Below, piece after piece: positions 1 to 9,607 of a stretch of DNA of 64,000 nucleotides. The position numbers and the translations under genes are program-made. The notes beneath the pieces were generated by a model that was not told where the DNA came from, searched no databases, and saw only the letters and a program-made list of their open reading frames with translations. Every line of letters begins with the position of its first letter. Positions within the stretch are counted from its first letter, which is position 1. Origin of the DNA: Cerasicoccus sp. TK19100 (lineage in GTDB: Bacteria > Verrucomicrobiota > Verrucomicrobiia > Opitutales > Cerasicoccaceae); contig NZ_JAPWDU010000004.1 of assembly GCF_027257155.1 (NCBI RefSeq), forward strand, positions 62,001 to 126,000. The letters run 5' to 3'.

Positions 1-1208
1 ACAACTTGCGGCGTCAAAATTTCTTCCGGCACGAGGCTGAAGCCCCAGTCCCAGGTATCGTTATCCGTGCCAGAGGAACCGCCGTTGTTCGTGCCAGCCG
101 CGACGCTGGCGACGCCAAAGAACGGCTCACCTCCCTGCGAGTTAAAGACCGCGCCGGAGCTGGTTGGCATGGTGTATTCCGCAATGGCACCCGGGCCGAT
201 GTTGATCGTGCCAGAGCTGACGAAGGTCTCGAAATCCACATCAATCGCAGTGCCACTCGGGTTATAAAGATAGACACGGGTTGGCTGGTTGTTGCCGGAG
301 CTGCCAACCGGGTTATAGTACCGCGAGCTCCAGGTATCGATCGGCAGTTGGGTGAACCAACGTGCTTCCAGATTACCGCCGTTGTTGCTTTGGTTACCGG
401 TGATCAGGTGGACCTGCACCTTCTCGGTAGAAGTGATCGTGCCACCGGTTTCAACGCCGTTGGCAAAGAAATTTTCGCCCTCATTGAGCGTGCGGGTCAG
501 GTCCACGATGCCATCGCCGTCCAAGTCGATTTGCACCGTGTTGCCATCTTTCACCGACATGACATAGACGGACACATACTCGAACATCTCGTCGGAAATG
601 CCTGCCATGTCCTCACCGATCGGGAACTCATACTCTCTACCCAGGAAGGCGACCGAGTAAACTTCCACCGCGCCGGCCAGAACGGTACCGGGATCGGTCG
701 CCCATTCTGCACGTGTCATGGCAACGGCCTTCGTGGAGGCCAGCTTATCACGCGCGTCAAAGAGAATGTTGGAGACATTGCGCGGTGTCGGGACATCGTT
801 GGTCAAGGCGATGACGGCGTCCGCATCGATGATATCCGTCGCGAATCCCGGAGGGATACCGTTGGACGGATCGTTGTCCCCCCAGATCTGCGTGCCACCG
901 GGATTGCTCGCACTGTAGATATTTACCGGATTGGCGATATCGATGTCATAACCATTTTCCCAATGGTCATAATAAATGATCGTTGTGTCGCGGGTAGTCG
1001 TCAGCGAGGTAACGCTCCGCATCGTCTGCCCGATGCTGCGGGTGGGCTGAAGCTCCGCGAGCGTACGCTGCATGGAAGCCTCGGGCAGCGGTAGGTAGAA
1101 ATACTGAACCGGCTCAGGGCCGGCCCATAAAACTGAAGTAAAGCCAAAGAGCAATGCGCCGATCAAAGTGCGCACCAGTAAAGCAAAAGTTGTAGTTTTT
1201 CGTTTCAA
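1..1208 (-). CDS. Large secreted surface protein, 5' part (runs off left edge)
   Basis: On the minus strand an open frame runs from position 1208 to the window edge without a stop, giving at least 402 residues. No ATG lies near the 5' end. A TTG at 1208-1206 opens a convincing signal peptide (basic KRK, then a hydrophobic stretch ending in LWA), and an in-frame stop sits at 1217-1215, so TTG is the likely start. The mature part is rich in Asp, Thr and Gly, with motifs such as YYDHWENGYD, NPGGTQIWGD and DLDGDGIVDL that suggest an extracellular beta-rich adhesin-like protein. It is divergent from the gene at 1346. Function unknown. The coding frame is well supported because signal peptide and composition agree over 400 codons; the start codon is less certain. 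Confidence 0.8.
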   Translation of the reverse strand, partial: MKRKTTTFALLVRTLIGALLFGFTSVLWAGPEPVQYFYLPLPEASMQRTLAELQPTRSIGQTMRSVTSLTTTRDTTIIYYDHWENGYDIDIANPVNIYSASNPGGTQIWGDNDPSNGIPPGFATDIIDADAVIALTNDVPTPRNVSNILFDARDKLASTKAVAMTRAEWATDPGTVLAGAVEVYSVAFLGREYEFPIGEDMAGISDEMFEYVSVYVMSVKDGNTVQIDLDGDGIVDLTRTLNEGENFFANGVETGGTITSTEKVQVHLITGNQSNNGGNLEARWFTQLPIDTWSSRYYNPVGSSGNNQPTRVYLYNPSGTAIDVDFETFVSSGTINIGPGAIAEYTMPTSSGAVFNSQGGEPFFGVASVAAGTNNGGSSGTDNDTWDWGFSLVPEEILTPQV

Positions 1209-1345
1209 GGGAATTTATCGATGAGGAATTTACTCCAATGAATAGCAGGTCTAGTTAGTAGTTAAGAATCAAATACAAACCTACTAATCAGAGGTGAAAG
1301 AATTGACAAACCATACGGTTTAAAATAGCAAAACATTAATAAAAA

Positions 1346-2338
1346 ATGAAGGATTTACAAAAAGAGTCGGAAAAGACACTATTATTCCAGAGAAAATTGC
1401 TCAATAGCAAAGTCTTCACCTTGCTAATATTGGGGTCATTATCCCTTATCTTCTGTAAAGGCCTTTCAGCCCGTTCTTTAGACTGGGGCGGCTCGGTATA
1501 TGCAGTTAACCTACAGAGCGATTTGGCCACCCCATTGGACTCTAGTTACGTTTTCTATCTGGGATATTTTGCCGACTTTACTCCGACCCCCAGCAACGTC
1601 GCAGATTGGGCGGAAAATTGGGAAACCATCGATGCCGTGAATTACAACACCCAGTATAGCGTGTTCAACGCAAGGCACGAGGTAACCAACACCGACCCAA
1701 TTGGAGAACAAGGCTATATCTGGGGCGTGCGCCGCACCCGCGACGATATGGAATGGATTCTCATTACTGACCCGGCCTGGATCTGGCCCAGCGACGGCGT
1801 GCTCGAACAAAAGGTAAACTGGATGGTCGGCTCCGCCACTGAAGCAATTATTGGCTACATCAATGGTACTGGTTACCAGATGGTGACTTCACCAGTAAGC
1901 AACACCACCCCAATCCCCGTCATCTCCTACGACCTGTGGGCGAAGAAGTTCTTCGCGGACACGGACGCCAATGCCGGTGCCGAAGATGACGCGAATGGCA
2001 ACAACGTGGATAACGTCATTGAGTTTGCCCTGGACATCGACCCGACCGAGGCTACGACCGGTCCACTGTTCACGCCTGGCGTAGTCAAGTCTCCCAGCGA
2101 AACCGCGCTCCCAGAAAATGAACAAAGTGATTACCTGGGCGTAGTCATCCAACCCTCCATCGACGCCGATATCCAGGTAAATGGCTGGGTCTCGCCCGAC
2201 ATTCATTTTGCCGAGAACGTCTCGGCGGCCGTGGTGGAGTCCCTACCCGATGGCTTCATCTTGATCCGTGATTCACAGCCAATCGGCGTCGGCAGCAAGA
2301 GCAAGTTTCTGCGACTTGAGTTCACCGAGAATCAATAA
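1346..2338 (+). CDS. Secreted protein of unknown function
   Basis: A 330-residue protein with a long N-terminal extension (about 22 residues, basic) before a hydrophobic segment around residues 23-42, consistent with a signal peptide or anchor. Residues 45-180 are rich in Trp, Tyr and Asp. A segment near residues 205-230 (DTDANAGAEDD followed by GNNVDNVIEFALDIDP) resembles the 'DxDxNG...EyalG.dP' calcium-loop-like motif seen near the C-terminus of many verrucomicrobial secreted proteins. The last 80 residues look like a beta-sandwich tail. It ends 11 bp before the convergent cytochrome gene. No enzymatic family is recognisable. Confidence 0.75.
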   Translation: MKDLQKESEKTLLFQRKLLNSKVFTLLILGSLSLIFCKGLSARSLDWGGSVYAVNLQSDLATPLDSSYVFYLGYFADFTPTPSNVADWAENWETIDAVNYNTQYSVFNARHEVTNTDPIGEQGYIWGVRRTRDDMEWILITDPAWIWPSDGVLEQKVNWMVGSATEAIIGYINGTGYQMVTSPVSNTTPIPVISYDLWAKKFFADTDANAGAEDDANGNNVDNVIEFALDIDPTEATTGPLFTPGVVKSPSETALPENEQSDYLGVVIQPSIDADIQVNGWVSPDIHFAENVSAAVVESLPDGFILIRDSQPIGVGSKSKFLRLEFTENQ

Positions 2339-2349
2339 AGCGTTCGCCA

Positions 2350-4515
2350 TCAATTACCTAAGCGCTGACGGATGACCTGCATGGTCTGATTCCACTGCGG
2401 GGTATTTTCCATGGAAGGCGCGTGCAGCATGGCATCACGCGCCTCCAGCCATTGCCCTTGTTTCGTGTAAGCCAGTGCAAGGTTATACCACGCGCGCTCG
2501 TAACCGGGGTCCAATGCTACGACATCTTTCAGCAGCGTAATCGCCTCCGGGTAATTCTGCTGCTCAGCCCGGAAAAGCGCCAAATAATACAGTGCCTGGA
2601 CGTTCTGCGCATCAATCGCCAGCGCGTCAAAGAGCGACTTCTCTGCCTGCCCGGAATCTTCCAGGCGACTATAAAATACCGCAGCCTGCACATTCACATC
2701 CGCCGATCGTCGGTCTAACGCAACCGCACGATCCACTAGCGTGCGAATGTCAGCCGGATTGCCTCCGAGTGAAAACAGCCGTTCCGCCAGGATGAAAGCA
2801 TTTTGCGGACGGTCGGAGTTAAACTGCTGGGCCTCAATCCATTCCGACACATTCTCTTCGCTCAGTTGGGTGCGGCCAATGAGGCCAAATGTGGCAGCCA
2901 GTCGAACATTGCGTGATTTGTCACCGCGTAGTAAATAAGCATCTTGCGGCGACCAGGCCAAGGAACGCGCTACCCGCCCCCGCACCAAAGCACTGTCCGA
3001 GTCCATCAAACTTTGCAGATAAGCCAGGACGGCGGGCTCATTAGCCCAACCTCCCAATAAACCGGCATAAGTAGCCTGCCATGCGGTTACATCCTCACTG
3101 GCCGCCAATTCCAAAAGTGCCTGATGTGCAGCCGGTTGCCCCTCATAAGCGGCGGCCAGGGCCCGGGCGCGGGCACGCTGCGGGAGCTCTGCCAATTTTT
3201 CGCCATACCATTTCTCTGCCCATTCCACCGCCCACTCCGTCGATTCATCGGTATGGCAGCGATTGCAGGCATTGGGAATACCGAGCTCCTGTGTCATCAA
3301 GGGGTCAGGCGAAAGGAAGCCGTGATCACGGCGGGGATCACGCATCATGTAATTTGTCTCCGGCATGTGACATTCAACACAGCGGTTACCAGTGCTGCCT
3401 GCCGGATGATGACTGTGCGCCTCCGGCTGAATGATCGGCGCATTTTCTAAGCCGGATTCATGGCAGCGCAGGCAGAGCATATTGTTCTCCACGGGCAGTA
3501 TCGTCTTGGTAGTGTGCGGGTTATGACAATCCAGACAGGTGACGCCCGCGTGCCCCATGCGGCTCATCATGAAGGAGCCATAAACGAAATCTTCGTCCAA
3601 CACCTGCCCGTCCGGGTGATAGAGGCCCGGCTGGTCCGGCAGGCTCAAATCGAAATGATCATGAAATCGCTCACCGGGCGTAAAACGATCCGCCGTGATC
3701 TGGCCACGCCGCGAATGGCAACTCGCGCAATTGTCCATGATCTGCTCTTTGCTCATTTTCAGCGAGGCCGGGGCGATGTATCCCGGTTGCGCAGCCTTGG
3801 CGACATGCTCCTCCAAGCCTGAGTGGCACTGGGCGCAGGCAATGCCTTGCTGCAGCCAAGTAGAGGCATATTTGCCAGTCTGCCAGTCGTAGTTTTTCTT
3901 AAATTCCGTCATGTGGCAGGCCGCGCAGTTGGCGTTCCAGTTCATCCCCTGCCCCGTCCAGTGGCCCCACTCACCAGGCAGTCGGCCATCGCCGCTAAAG
4001 ACCTCGAACCACTCATGCTTAGCCGGATCGTAGGCCGCACTCGTGGTTTGCCACTGCCCATCCGGGAACGGAGCCAGGTATTGCCGCAGCGGATCCACGG
4101 CGATCACCCCCGTCAGCGCGTGCCGACTTTTGCTACCGTCAGCTTCAAAGACTTCGATGATAAATTCCCCTGCCTGCTTGCTGAATTTACTCGTCACACC
4201 CGCATCGGTGAAGGACTTGCTCGGCACAAACGCAGCGTTGTCGAGCGTGGGGTCCACGGGGCGATTCGCCAGCGCGTGGTGGGTGCCATGCCAGTCTGCC
4301 ACGGCATTCGGGTGGCATTGTGCACAGGCCTGTGGCCCGATTTTCGCCAGACGCGTCGGAAAATGCGTGACCGGCATCATGCCCGGTTGGGCTGAGGGCG
4401 GCTTGGCAGCAGGCGTTGCCTTGGGCTCCGGCTGACAGGCCCATAAGCCAAAGGCAGCCACGGCCAAAGCCAGTGAAATCAAAAACAAGCGCCAAGCATG
4501 CATTACCCTCAGCAT
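2350..4515 (-). CDS. Octahaem c-type cytochrome lipoprotein with HEAT-like and TPR C-terminus
   Basis: A 721-residue exported protein. The N-terminus has a hydrophobic segment ending in a lipobox (LWAC, Cys27), so it is probably a lipoprotein. Eight CxxCH haem-binding motifs are visible (CAQCH twice, CAACH, CASCH, CLDCH, CLRCH, CVECH, CNRCH) between about residues 64 and 425, matching multihaem cytochrome c-554/NrfA-like electron carriers. After the haem part comes an alpha-helical region (about 440-560), then TPR-like helices to the C-terminus (ALAIDAQNVQALYYLALF and similar). This architecture is known for cytochrome/TPR proteins of Planctomycetes and Verrucomicrobia. The redox partner is unknown. 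An alternative start at 4503 would shorten the signal peptide by four residues. Confidence 0.88.
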   Translation of the reverse strand: MLRVMHAWRLFLISLALAVAAFGLWACQPEPKATPAAKPPSAQPGMMPVTHFPTRLAKIGPQACAQCHPNAVADWHGTHHALANRPVDPTLDNAAFVPSKSFTDAGVTSKFSKQAGEFIIEVFEADGSKSRHALTGVIAVDPLRQYLAPFPDGQWQTTSAAYDPAKHEWFEVFSGDGRLPGEWGHWTGQGMNWNANCAACHMTEFKKNYDWQTGKYASTWLQQGIACAQCHSGLEEHVAKAAQPGYIAPASLKMSKEQIMDNCASCHSRRGQITADRFTPGERFHDHFDLSLPDQPGLYHPDGQVLDEDFVYGSFMMSRMGHAGVTCLDCHNPHTTKTILPVENNMLCLRCHESGLENAPIIQPEAHSHHPAGSTGNRCVECHMPETNYMMRDPRRDHGFLSPDPLMTQELGIPNACNRCHTDESTEWAVEWAEKWYGEKLAELPQRARARALAAAYEGQPAAHQALLELAASEDVTAWQATYAGLLGGWANEPAVLAYLQSLMDSDSALVRGRVARSLAWSPQDAYLLRGDKSRNVRLAATFGLIGRTQLSEENVSEWIEAQQFNSDRPQNAFILAERLFSLGGNPADIRTLVDRAVALDRRSADVNVQAAVFYSRLEDSGQAEKSLFDALAIDAQNVQALYYLALFRAEQQNYPEAITLLKDVVALDPGYERAWYNLALAYTKQGQWLEARDAMLHAPSMENTPQWNQTMQVIRQRLGN

Positions 4516-4583
4516 TGCTTCTCACCAAGCAGCGTCAACGCCGCAGATAAGCAGATCATTAAACAATACTCTCAACTCACTCG

Positions 4584-4903
4584 CTAGGGCGAACGGACAT
4601 TCAACTTTCAGTAAATTTGCCCCAACGGGGCTACGCAACTATAGCCCAGGGTTGACTTGAGGCCGCAGAGCGGCTGAACGCCTACCCTGGGAATGCGAAT
4701 ACGTAAATTGCCTATCCCAACGGGATTGCGCAAAACGACATCTTGCGCAGCCCCGTTGGGGCTGGGAGATAACCGCGCATCCGGTTTCCCAGGGTAGCGC
4801 TTCCCGCAAGCGGTCCGCTTTAACCCTGGGCTATTGATGCGTAGCCCCGTTGGGGCAATGTTTGCAGCAATCAAGATACAATATGAATGTCCGTTAGCCC
4901 TAG
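4584..4903. repeat. MITE-like palindromic element, copy 1 (320 bp)
   Basis: The element begins CTAGGGCGAACGGACATT and ends with its inverse complement (one mismatch over 20 bp), finishing in CTAG. Inside are a 20-bp perfect inverted pair at 4618-4637 and 4838-4857 built around GCCCCAACGGGGC, a second pair with TAGCCCAGGGTT and AACCCTGGGCTA, and further nested palindromes, so the whole unit can fold into a large cruciform or hairpin. It encodes no credible protein. Near-identical copies are at 35565 and 23910, and a divergent one at 9608. Terminal CTAG on both sides may be a 4-bp target duplication. It fills the gap between the cytochrome and transglutaminase genes. Confidence 0.85.
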
Positions 4904-4967
4904 GCCAAGAGACGTTCATGCTGAAGCCGGTAAGGCCTCTGAAGCATGTGCTGTTCACTGACGCTCG

Positions 4968-7259
4968 TTAGCTCGCAGACTTCACACCGGCGCGCATCAG
5001 GCGGCGTGCAGACTTAAGCGTGCTTTTCCAACTGCGGGCACCAGGCGTTTCGCCAAAGCGCAGCAACAGGAGCTCCTCGTAGGTCGCGCGCCAAGGGTCC
5101 AAATCACTCCCGTTAAGCTTGTTTTGCGCGTTGGCGTAGGCCGGTCGGAACCGCGCCAGCACGCGGCCAGCCTTCCGGCGGATCGGGTCATTGGCCGTGC
5201 GCCCCTGCCCCTTGGCATGCGCCGAGCGCCAGGTGATAAAGGCCAGATACAGCCCGCGCAGCGCCAGCAGGGTCGCGCAAATCGCCAACACCGCCAATGC
5301 GATATCGCGGATCTTTTGCAGACTCCAGCCCTCGGTGAGCCAGCTTTTAAATGCCTCCCATTTGGCCGTCAGGCCGTCGCGGAAATTCTTGAACGCGCTG
5401 ACCGACATCTCCCGGATGTTGTGGGCGATTTCCTCTTGGTCGTCTTGGTCGAAGTTGATCACGCGGCGATACCAGACCATGCGCACGCTGTCCAGCCACG
5501 CACTCCAGCCGGACTCCGTCTGAATGGACGACTCAAAGCCCATCTCTGCACTACCAAACAGGCTCGAAGCCTGCGGTGTCGGGTCGACACGGAGCCAGCG
5601 CCCGTTGCCATCATACACCTCCACCCACGCGTGGGCCATGCGGTTGCGGATCACGAAGTAGTCCTCGTAGTCGTTCCAGGAAGCACCGGCAAAGCCCGCC
5701 ACCGCACGCGACGGATAGCCTGCCGTGCGCGCCAGCATGATGAAGGCACCGGAAAAATGCTCGCACCAGCCGGTCTCGGCATTGCGCATCCAGTGGACCA
5801 AATTGTCCGAGCGGTCGTTGCGAGGCAGGCCGGTCTTGAGCGCATAGCTGTAATGGTTTTGCAACCACTCGATGGCGCGGCGGTTAAACTCGATGGCGCT
5901 CAGTTTTTCGCCACCGGTAATTTCCTCCACCGCCGCTTGCAGAAACTCCAGGTTCTCGCCTTCAGCGGGGACCGCAACCGTGGTCTCCGGGTAATTCAAA
6001 TCACGGATCGAGCCGCCTCGCTCGGCCACAATCATGGGCTTACCATAAACGCGATTGAGCAAACGCGCCTCACGCTGGCTGGCCTGCATTGCCTCACTCA
6101 AAGCCACGTTATTCAGCGAGTAGCCAAAGGCGGTCGCCGTGGGCAAATCGAGCTCGAACACATTGAAGTCCTCACCCGCAAAAAACTTAACGCGCTGCGG
6201 AAAACGAATCGTCTCAAAGGGGCCGATCAACGGTAGGTAGCTGCTCACATTGCCCTCCAGGTAGAGGCGCATTTCGTCCACGGTATTTCCGCTCAGGTAG
6301 CGCTGCGGCGTGTCCATGTTGGTGTAGCGGTAGCCTTCCTGCAAGCGGGTGTTGGTGAACTGCCGCGAGGCCGTTGAAACGCGGAATGTGCTGTCAATCG
6401 GGTCGTATTGGTCGAGCACGACCATGCGCCAGTAAGGCCGCGTGGGGATCTTATCCGGCTCGCTCACTTCCACGCGCAGCGCCGGGCGGTCGTCGCCGTT
6501 GAGCAGCTCACTGACATCACCGTAACTGATGGTGTCACTAAAGCCGATGCCCGCCCCGGCCTGCAACTGCAGGAACGGCAAGGCTTGGTCCATTTTTATG
6601 CGCGGCAGCGAGATAAAGATCACCGTCGAGATGCCCACCACAATCGCAAACAGCACGCCCGCCGAGGCCAGCAAACGGAAATCCAAACCATGGCGCATGC
6701 GGCTTAAAAACCGCGGCCAGCTGAAATTCTGCCAGTCATCGCCGTCGAGGATCCGCTCGTGCGACGAGTCCAGCAAATTGACCAAAAACAGCTGCCCCAT
6801 GGCGATCGGCGTAAAGATCAGCATCTGCACCGCGAACGAGAGCGAGATCAGCAACACGCCCACGATGATCAGCGTAAACAAGGTCAGCAGCAGCAGCTGG
6901 AGGTCCTCCCGCCGCTTGCGGAACTGGAAGCTTCGGTAAAGCGTCAGAAAGCCGACCATGCGGATCATCGGGTCCAGGAAATTGGCCCCGTGCAGGATGA
7001 AGTCCACCGCGATGATGATGATCAGCGCCGGAGTTGCGGCCTTGTTTACCGCGCCGGGAATGCGCGCCACCAGACTCGGCATAACCGTGACGACACTGAT
7101 GCCGACGAAAAACAGAAAGATCAGCCCCCCGGGAATCGATTCCAGGCTCCACAACGCCCACATGGAAATCAGGGACAGCAATTGCCCCAAAAACCATTTG
7201 AGCTGGTGCAGTTCGTCTTGGTTAAGCCGAACCCGCGAGGTTGCCGGTGAGGTAGGCAT
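4968..7259 (-). CDS. TgpA-type membrane transglutaminase-like protein
   Basis: A 763-residue membrane protein with the DUF3488-transglutaminase-DUF4129 layout. Residues about 25-220 hold several membrane segments. A periplasmic part follows, and the transglutaminase core has the catalytic triad Cys499 (GWCEHF), His543 (AHAWVEV) and Asp559 (RVDPTP). Another membrane segment lies near residue 660, with a cytoplasmic tail. Family members such as Pseudomonas TgpA are inner-membrane proteins with a periplasmic protease or transglutaminase-like domain. The start overlaps the upstream DUF58 gene by 38 bp, so it is the third gene of a MoxR-DUF58-TgpA operon, a widespread arrangement. Substrate unknown. 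Confidence 0.93.
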   Translation of the reverse strand: MPTSPATSRVRLNQDELHQLKWFLGQLLSLISMWALWSLESIPGGLIFLFFVGISVVTVMPSLVARIPGAVNKAATPALIIIIAVDFILHGANFLDPMIRMVGFLTLYRSFQFRKRREDLQLLLLTLFTLIIVGVLLISLSFAVQMLIFTPIAMGQLFLVNLLDSSHERILDGDDWQNFSWPRFLSRMRHGLDFRLLASAGVLFAIVVGISTVIFISLPRIKMDQALPFLQLQAGAGIGFSDTISYGDVSELLNGDDRPALRVEVSEPDKIPTRPYWRMVVLDQYDPIDSTFRVSTASRQFTNTRLQEGYRYTNMDTPQRYLSGNTVDEMRLYLEGNVSSYLPLIGPFETIRFPQRVKFFAGEDFNVFELDLPTATAFGYSLNNVALSEAMQASQREARLLNRVYGKPMIVAERGGSIRDLNYPETTVAVPAEGENLEFLQAAVEEITGGEKLSAIEFNRRAIEWLQNHYSYALKTGLPRNDRSDNLVHWMRNAETGWCEHFSGAFIMLARTAGYPSRAVAGFAGASWNDYEDYFVIRNRMAHAWVEVYDGNGRWLRVDPTPQASSLFGSAEMGFESSIQTESGWSAWLDSVRMVWYRRVINFDQDDQEEIAHNIREMSVSAFKNFRDGLTAKWEAFKSWLTEGWSLQKIRDIALAVLAICATLLALRGLYLAFITWRSAHAKGQGRTANDPIRRKAGRVLARFRPAYANAQNKLNGSDLDPWRATYEELLLLRFGETPGARSWKSTLKSARRLMRAGVKSAS

Positions 7260-8439
7260 GGACTTGGTTTTTCGTTCCGGGTTTAAAGGTGATCAGGTTC
7301 GAGCCGTAATGCTCGCTCGCTGACTTGTAGCCGGGCGTGGGCTCCGCGCGGGCCAGCATTTCGAGGAATAATTGCAGGTCGTGCAGCCGTTTAATGACCA
7401 GCAGGGGCTCGTCGTTCATCGCCACGCCAACCAGGCGCGATTCGCGAAAGAGGTCCTCCGCCAGGCTGGCAGCAAAGCTGCACAATCTCTCAAACTGCGC
7501 CGGCTCGCGCCAGATCGAATCCGGCGTTTCCACAAAGATAATGTAGCCATCGCGGTTCTCCTCCTCCGTCTGGCGAACCATCAACTGGCGCGTGCGCGCA
7601 GTGGCCTTCCAGTGGACGATTTTCTGGGGATCACCCCGCTGATAGCGGCGGATGTTCATCAGCTCGGCCCCCGAGCCCGGGCGTCGGGTAAAGGCACCCA
7701 TCTGGCGTCCGCGGCGGCCCACTGGCATGCGGAAATCGTAATCTACGCGGCGCGGCGTCACGACAATTTCCCGCTCCATGCCGATGCCCATCATCTTGCG
7801 CAAAAAGCCAAAGGGAAACTGTGACTCCAGGCCCGACACCTCGATGTGGTCCACCCCACGCGCACGCGGCGTAAACAGCCACTCCAGCTGCGCCTGTTGG
7901 TCGGGATCAAGCCGTTCTTCGAGATACAGGCGCTCCCACTTGGCCTCCTTTTGCGAGCGGATGTTCACCCACAGGCAGCAGGTTGGCAGCAGGCGTTTGG
8001 TGTTCCAAAGCTCCACCGTGATCGGCGCGGGCTCGTCCATGCGGAAGTGCGCGGGCAGGAGCAGGCGCCAGCGCCCACCGCGAAAATTCATCCAGCTGAG
8101 CAACCCGCTGAGAATCAGCGTGGAAAGCACCAGCGACAATGCCATGAACAGGATGTTGTTACTCGACGAGGCATAGGCCGCCGAAAGCAGGCCCACCGAG
8201 ACCATGATGTGCACGAACCCCGTTGGCGTCAGGCCAATCGGGTTACCCTTGGTCGGCAAAATGATGTTCCACATCGCCCGCCAAAGCAACTCGTTGAACG
8301 TGCGCTTACGGCGCCTGGGCCCGGTATCCGCCCAGTCGGAGATCTTGTATTCCGGCCGCGCTTCGATGGGCGTCTCAGTTGTCGATTGTGGGGACATGCC
8401 CGAAAAGCCGCTGCTAGATTGGCAGCGGAATGGAATCAA
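7222..8439 (-). CDS. DUF58 domain protein (MoxR-associated)
   Basis: A 405-residue protein with two hydrophobic segments near residues 70-115 and the DUF58 signature around [16 protein letters not shown] and [18 protein letters not shown]58 proteins have a von Willebrand A-like fold and are nearly always coded beside a MoxR ATPase, which is thought to act as their chaperone. It overlaps the MoxR gene upstream by 26 bp and the transglutaminase gene downstream by 38 bp, so the three are almost certainly co-translated. A second DUF58 gene is at 27159 in a separate cluster. Confidence 0.92.
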   Translation of the reverse strand: MIPFRCQSSSGFSGMSPQSTTETPIEARPEYKISDWADTGPRRRKRTFNELLWRAMWNIILPTKGNPIGLTPTGFVHIMVSVGLLSAAYASSSNNILFMALSLVLSTLILSGLLSWMNFRGGRWRLLLPAHFRMDEPAPITVELWNTKRLLPTCCLWVNIRSQKEAKWERLYLEERLDPDQQAQLEWLFTPRARGVDHIEVSGLESQFPFGFLRKMMGIGMEREIVVTPRRVDYDFRMPVGRRGRQMGAFTRRPGSGAELMNIRRYQRGDPQKIVHWKATARTRQLMVRQTEEENRDGYIIFVETPDSIWREPAQFERLCSFAASLAEDLFRESRLVGVAMNDEPLLVIKRLHDLQLFLEMLARAEPTPGYKSASEHYGSNLITFKPGTKNQVHAYLTGNLAGSA

Positions 8440-9391
8440 TAAGCTTGGTCAGGATACCCTCGACGGCACGGCGCTCTTCCAGCGGATCAGCCGTCTGGCG
8501 GCGCAGCGCAAGGCGGTGAGTGAAGACCGGCTTGACGACGGCGGACACGTCCTCAGGCACGAGGAAAGCGCGCCCGGCCATCAGCGCGCGGGCCTGCGCA
8601 GCGCATTTCAAGGCCAAGGCCCCACGGGTGGAAACGCCTGCCTCGAACTCGCTCTCGGTGCGGGTGGCGCTGACAAATTTTAGCATGTAGTCGAAGAGGC
8701 TCTCTTCGACAAAGACCTGCGGCACATATTCCTGGATTTCCAGAATGTCCTTGGCCGTGATGACCGGCTCAATGCTCAGGCTATCGTAACTGCGGCGGCT
8801 CTGGTCGGAGCGAAGAATCTCCATCTCGTGCTGGCGGTCCGGATAGCCCATTTGCAGGCGCATCAGGAAGCGGTCCATCTGGCTCTCCGGCAGTGGGAAC
8901 GTGCCCTCGTAGTCGACGGGATTCTGCGTGGCAAATACGATAAACGGCGCGCCCACGGTGTAGGTTGAGCCGTCCACGGAGACCTTACCTCGGTCCATCA
9001 CTTCCAGCAGCGCCGACTGCGTTTTCGGCGTGGCGCGGTTAATTTCGTCCGCCAAAACGATGTTCGCAAAGATCGGGCCGCGCTTGAAAACGAACTCCCG
9101 CATCTGCTCATCGTAAATCGAAACGCCGAGCACGTCGCTGGGCAGGAGGTCACTGGTAAATTGAACGCGCGAAAAATCGCAGTCGATCGAGCGCGCCAGG
9201 CAATAAGCGAGCGTGGTTTTCCCCAGGCCGGGCAAATCCTCCAAAAGCACGTGGCCGCCCGCGATCAGGCAGGCCAACACTTCGTCAATCACCTCATCTT
9301 TGCCCCGAATCACCTGAGATATGTTCCCGGAAAGCCTTTGGAGGGTTTCACGGATGCGTGGGGCTGGAATCGGTGTCGAAGTCGAACTCAT
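8414..9391 (-). CDS. MoxR family AAA+ ATPase (cluster 1)
   Basis: A 325-residue AAA_3-type ATPase. Walker A is LPGLGKTT (residues 53-60) and Walker B is LADEIN (about 113-118). The segments LLPSDVLG and [17 protein letters not shown] are characteristic of MoxR proteins, and the C-terminal lid domain follows. Length is usual for the family. MoxR ATPases act as cytoplasmic chaperones for maturing DUF58/VWA proteins and membrane complexes. It is the first gene of the three-gene operon with DUF58 and a transglutaminase. A paralogue is at 28513. Confidence 0.94.
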   Translation of the reverse strand: MSSTSTPIPAPRIRETLQRLSGNISQVIRGKDEVIDEVLACLIAGGHVLLEDLPGLGKTTLAYCLARSIDCDFSRVQFTSDLLPSDVLGVSIYDEQMREFVFKRGPIFANIVLADEINRATPKTQSALLEVMDRGKVSVDGSTYTVGAPFIVFATQNPVDYEGTFPLPESQMDRFLMRLQMGYPDRQHEMEILRSDQSRRSYDSLSIEPVITAKDILEIQEYVPQVFVEESLFDYMLKFVSATRTESEFEAGVSTRGALALKCAAQARALMAGRAFLVPEDVSAVVKPVFTHRLALRRQTADPLEERRAVEGILTKLIDSIPLPI

Positions 9392-9607
9392 TGCTTATTA
9401 GTTTATCACGTCGGCAGCTCGATATGAGCGGTGTTCACGCGGTGCCGACAAAAAAGTTAAAAATGTGCTGGTTGCTAAGGGTGAAACCCGATGAACGCCA
9501 TAATGTTCCAAACTCGCCCAATTGCAAGCCAAGTCGCTCCATCAGAAGAGCCTTGGGCAGCGAAATTATTCGCCGCGTTTAAAGACATTCCTGTTTCCAC
9601 CCTTCTT

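Noticed and set aside
6-1094. 362-codon plus-strand open frame
   Set aside because: Its product is Arg/Asp-rich without domain features and is antisense to the minus-strand frame that has a signal peptide and normal secreted-protein composition.
1303-1331. Promoter with TTGACA upstream of the 1346 gene
   Set aside because: No -10 box at 16-18 bp spacing; TAAAAT is only 12 bp away.
4608-4958. Open frames inside the palindromic repeats (also near 9579, 23809, 35619)
   Set aside because: They are read-through of repeat modules in either direction; their shared peptide wording (such as APTGLRINSPGLKR) reflects DNA repetition.
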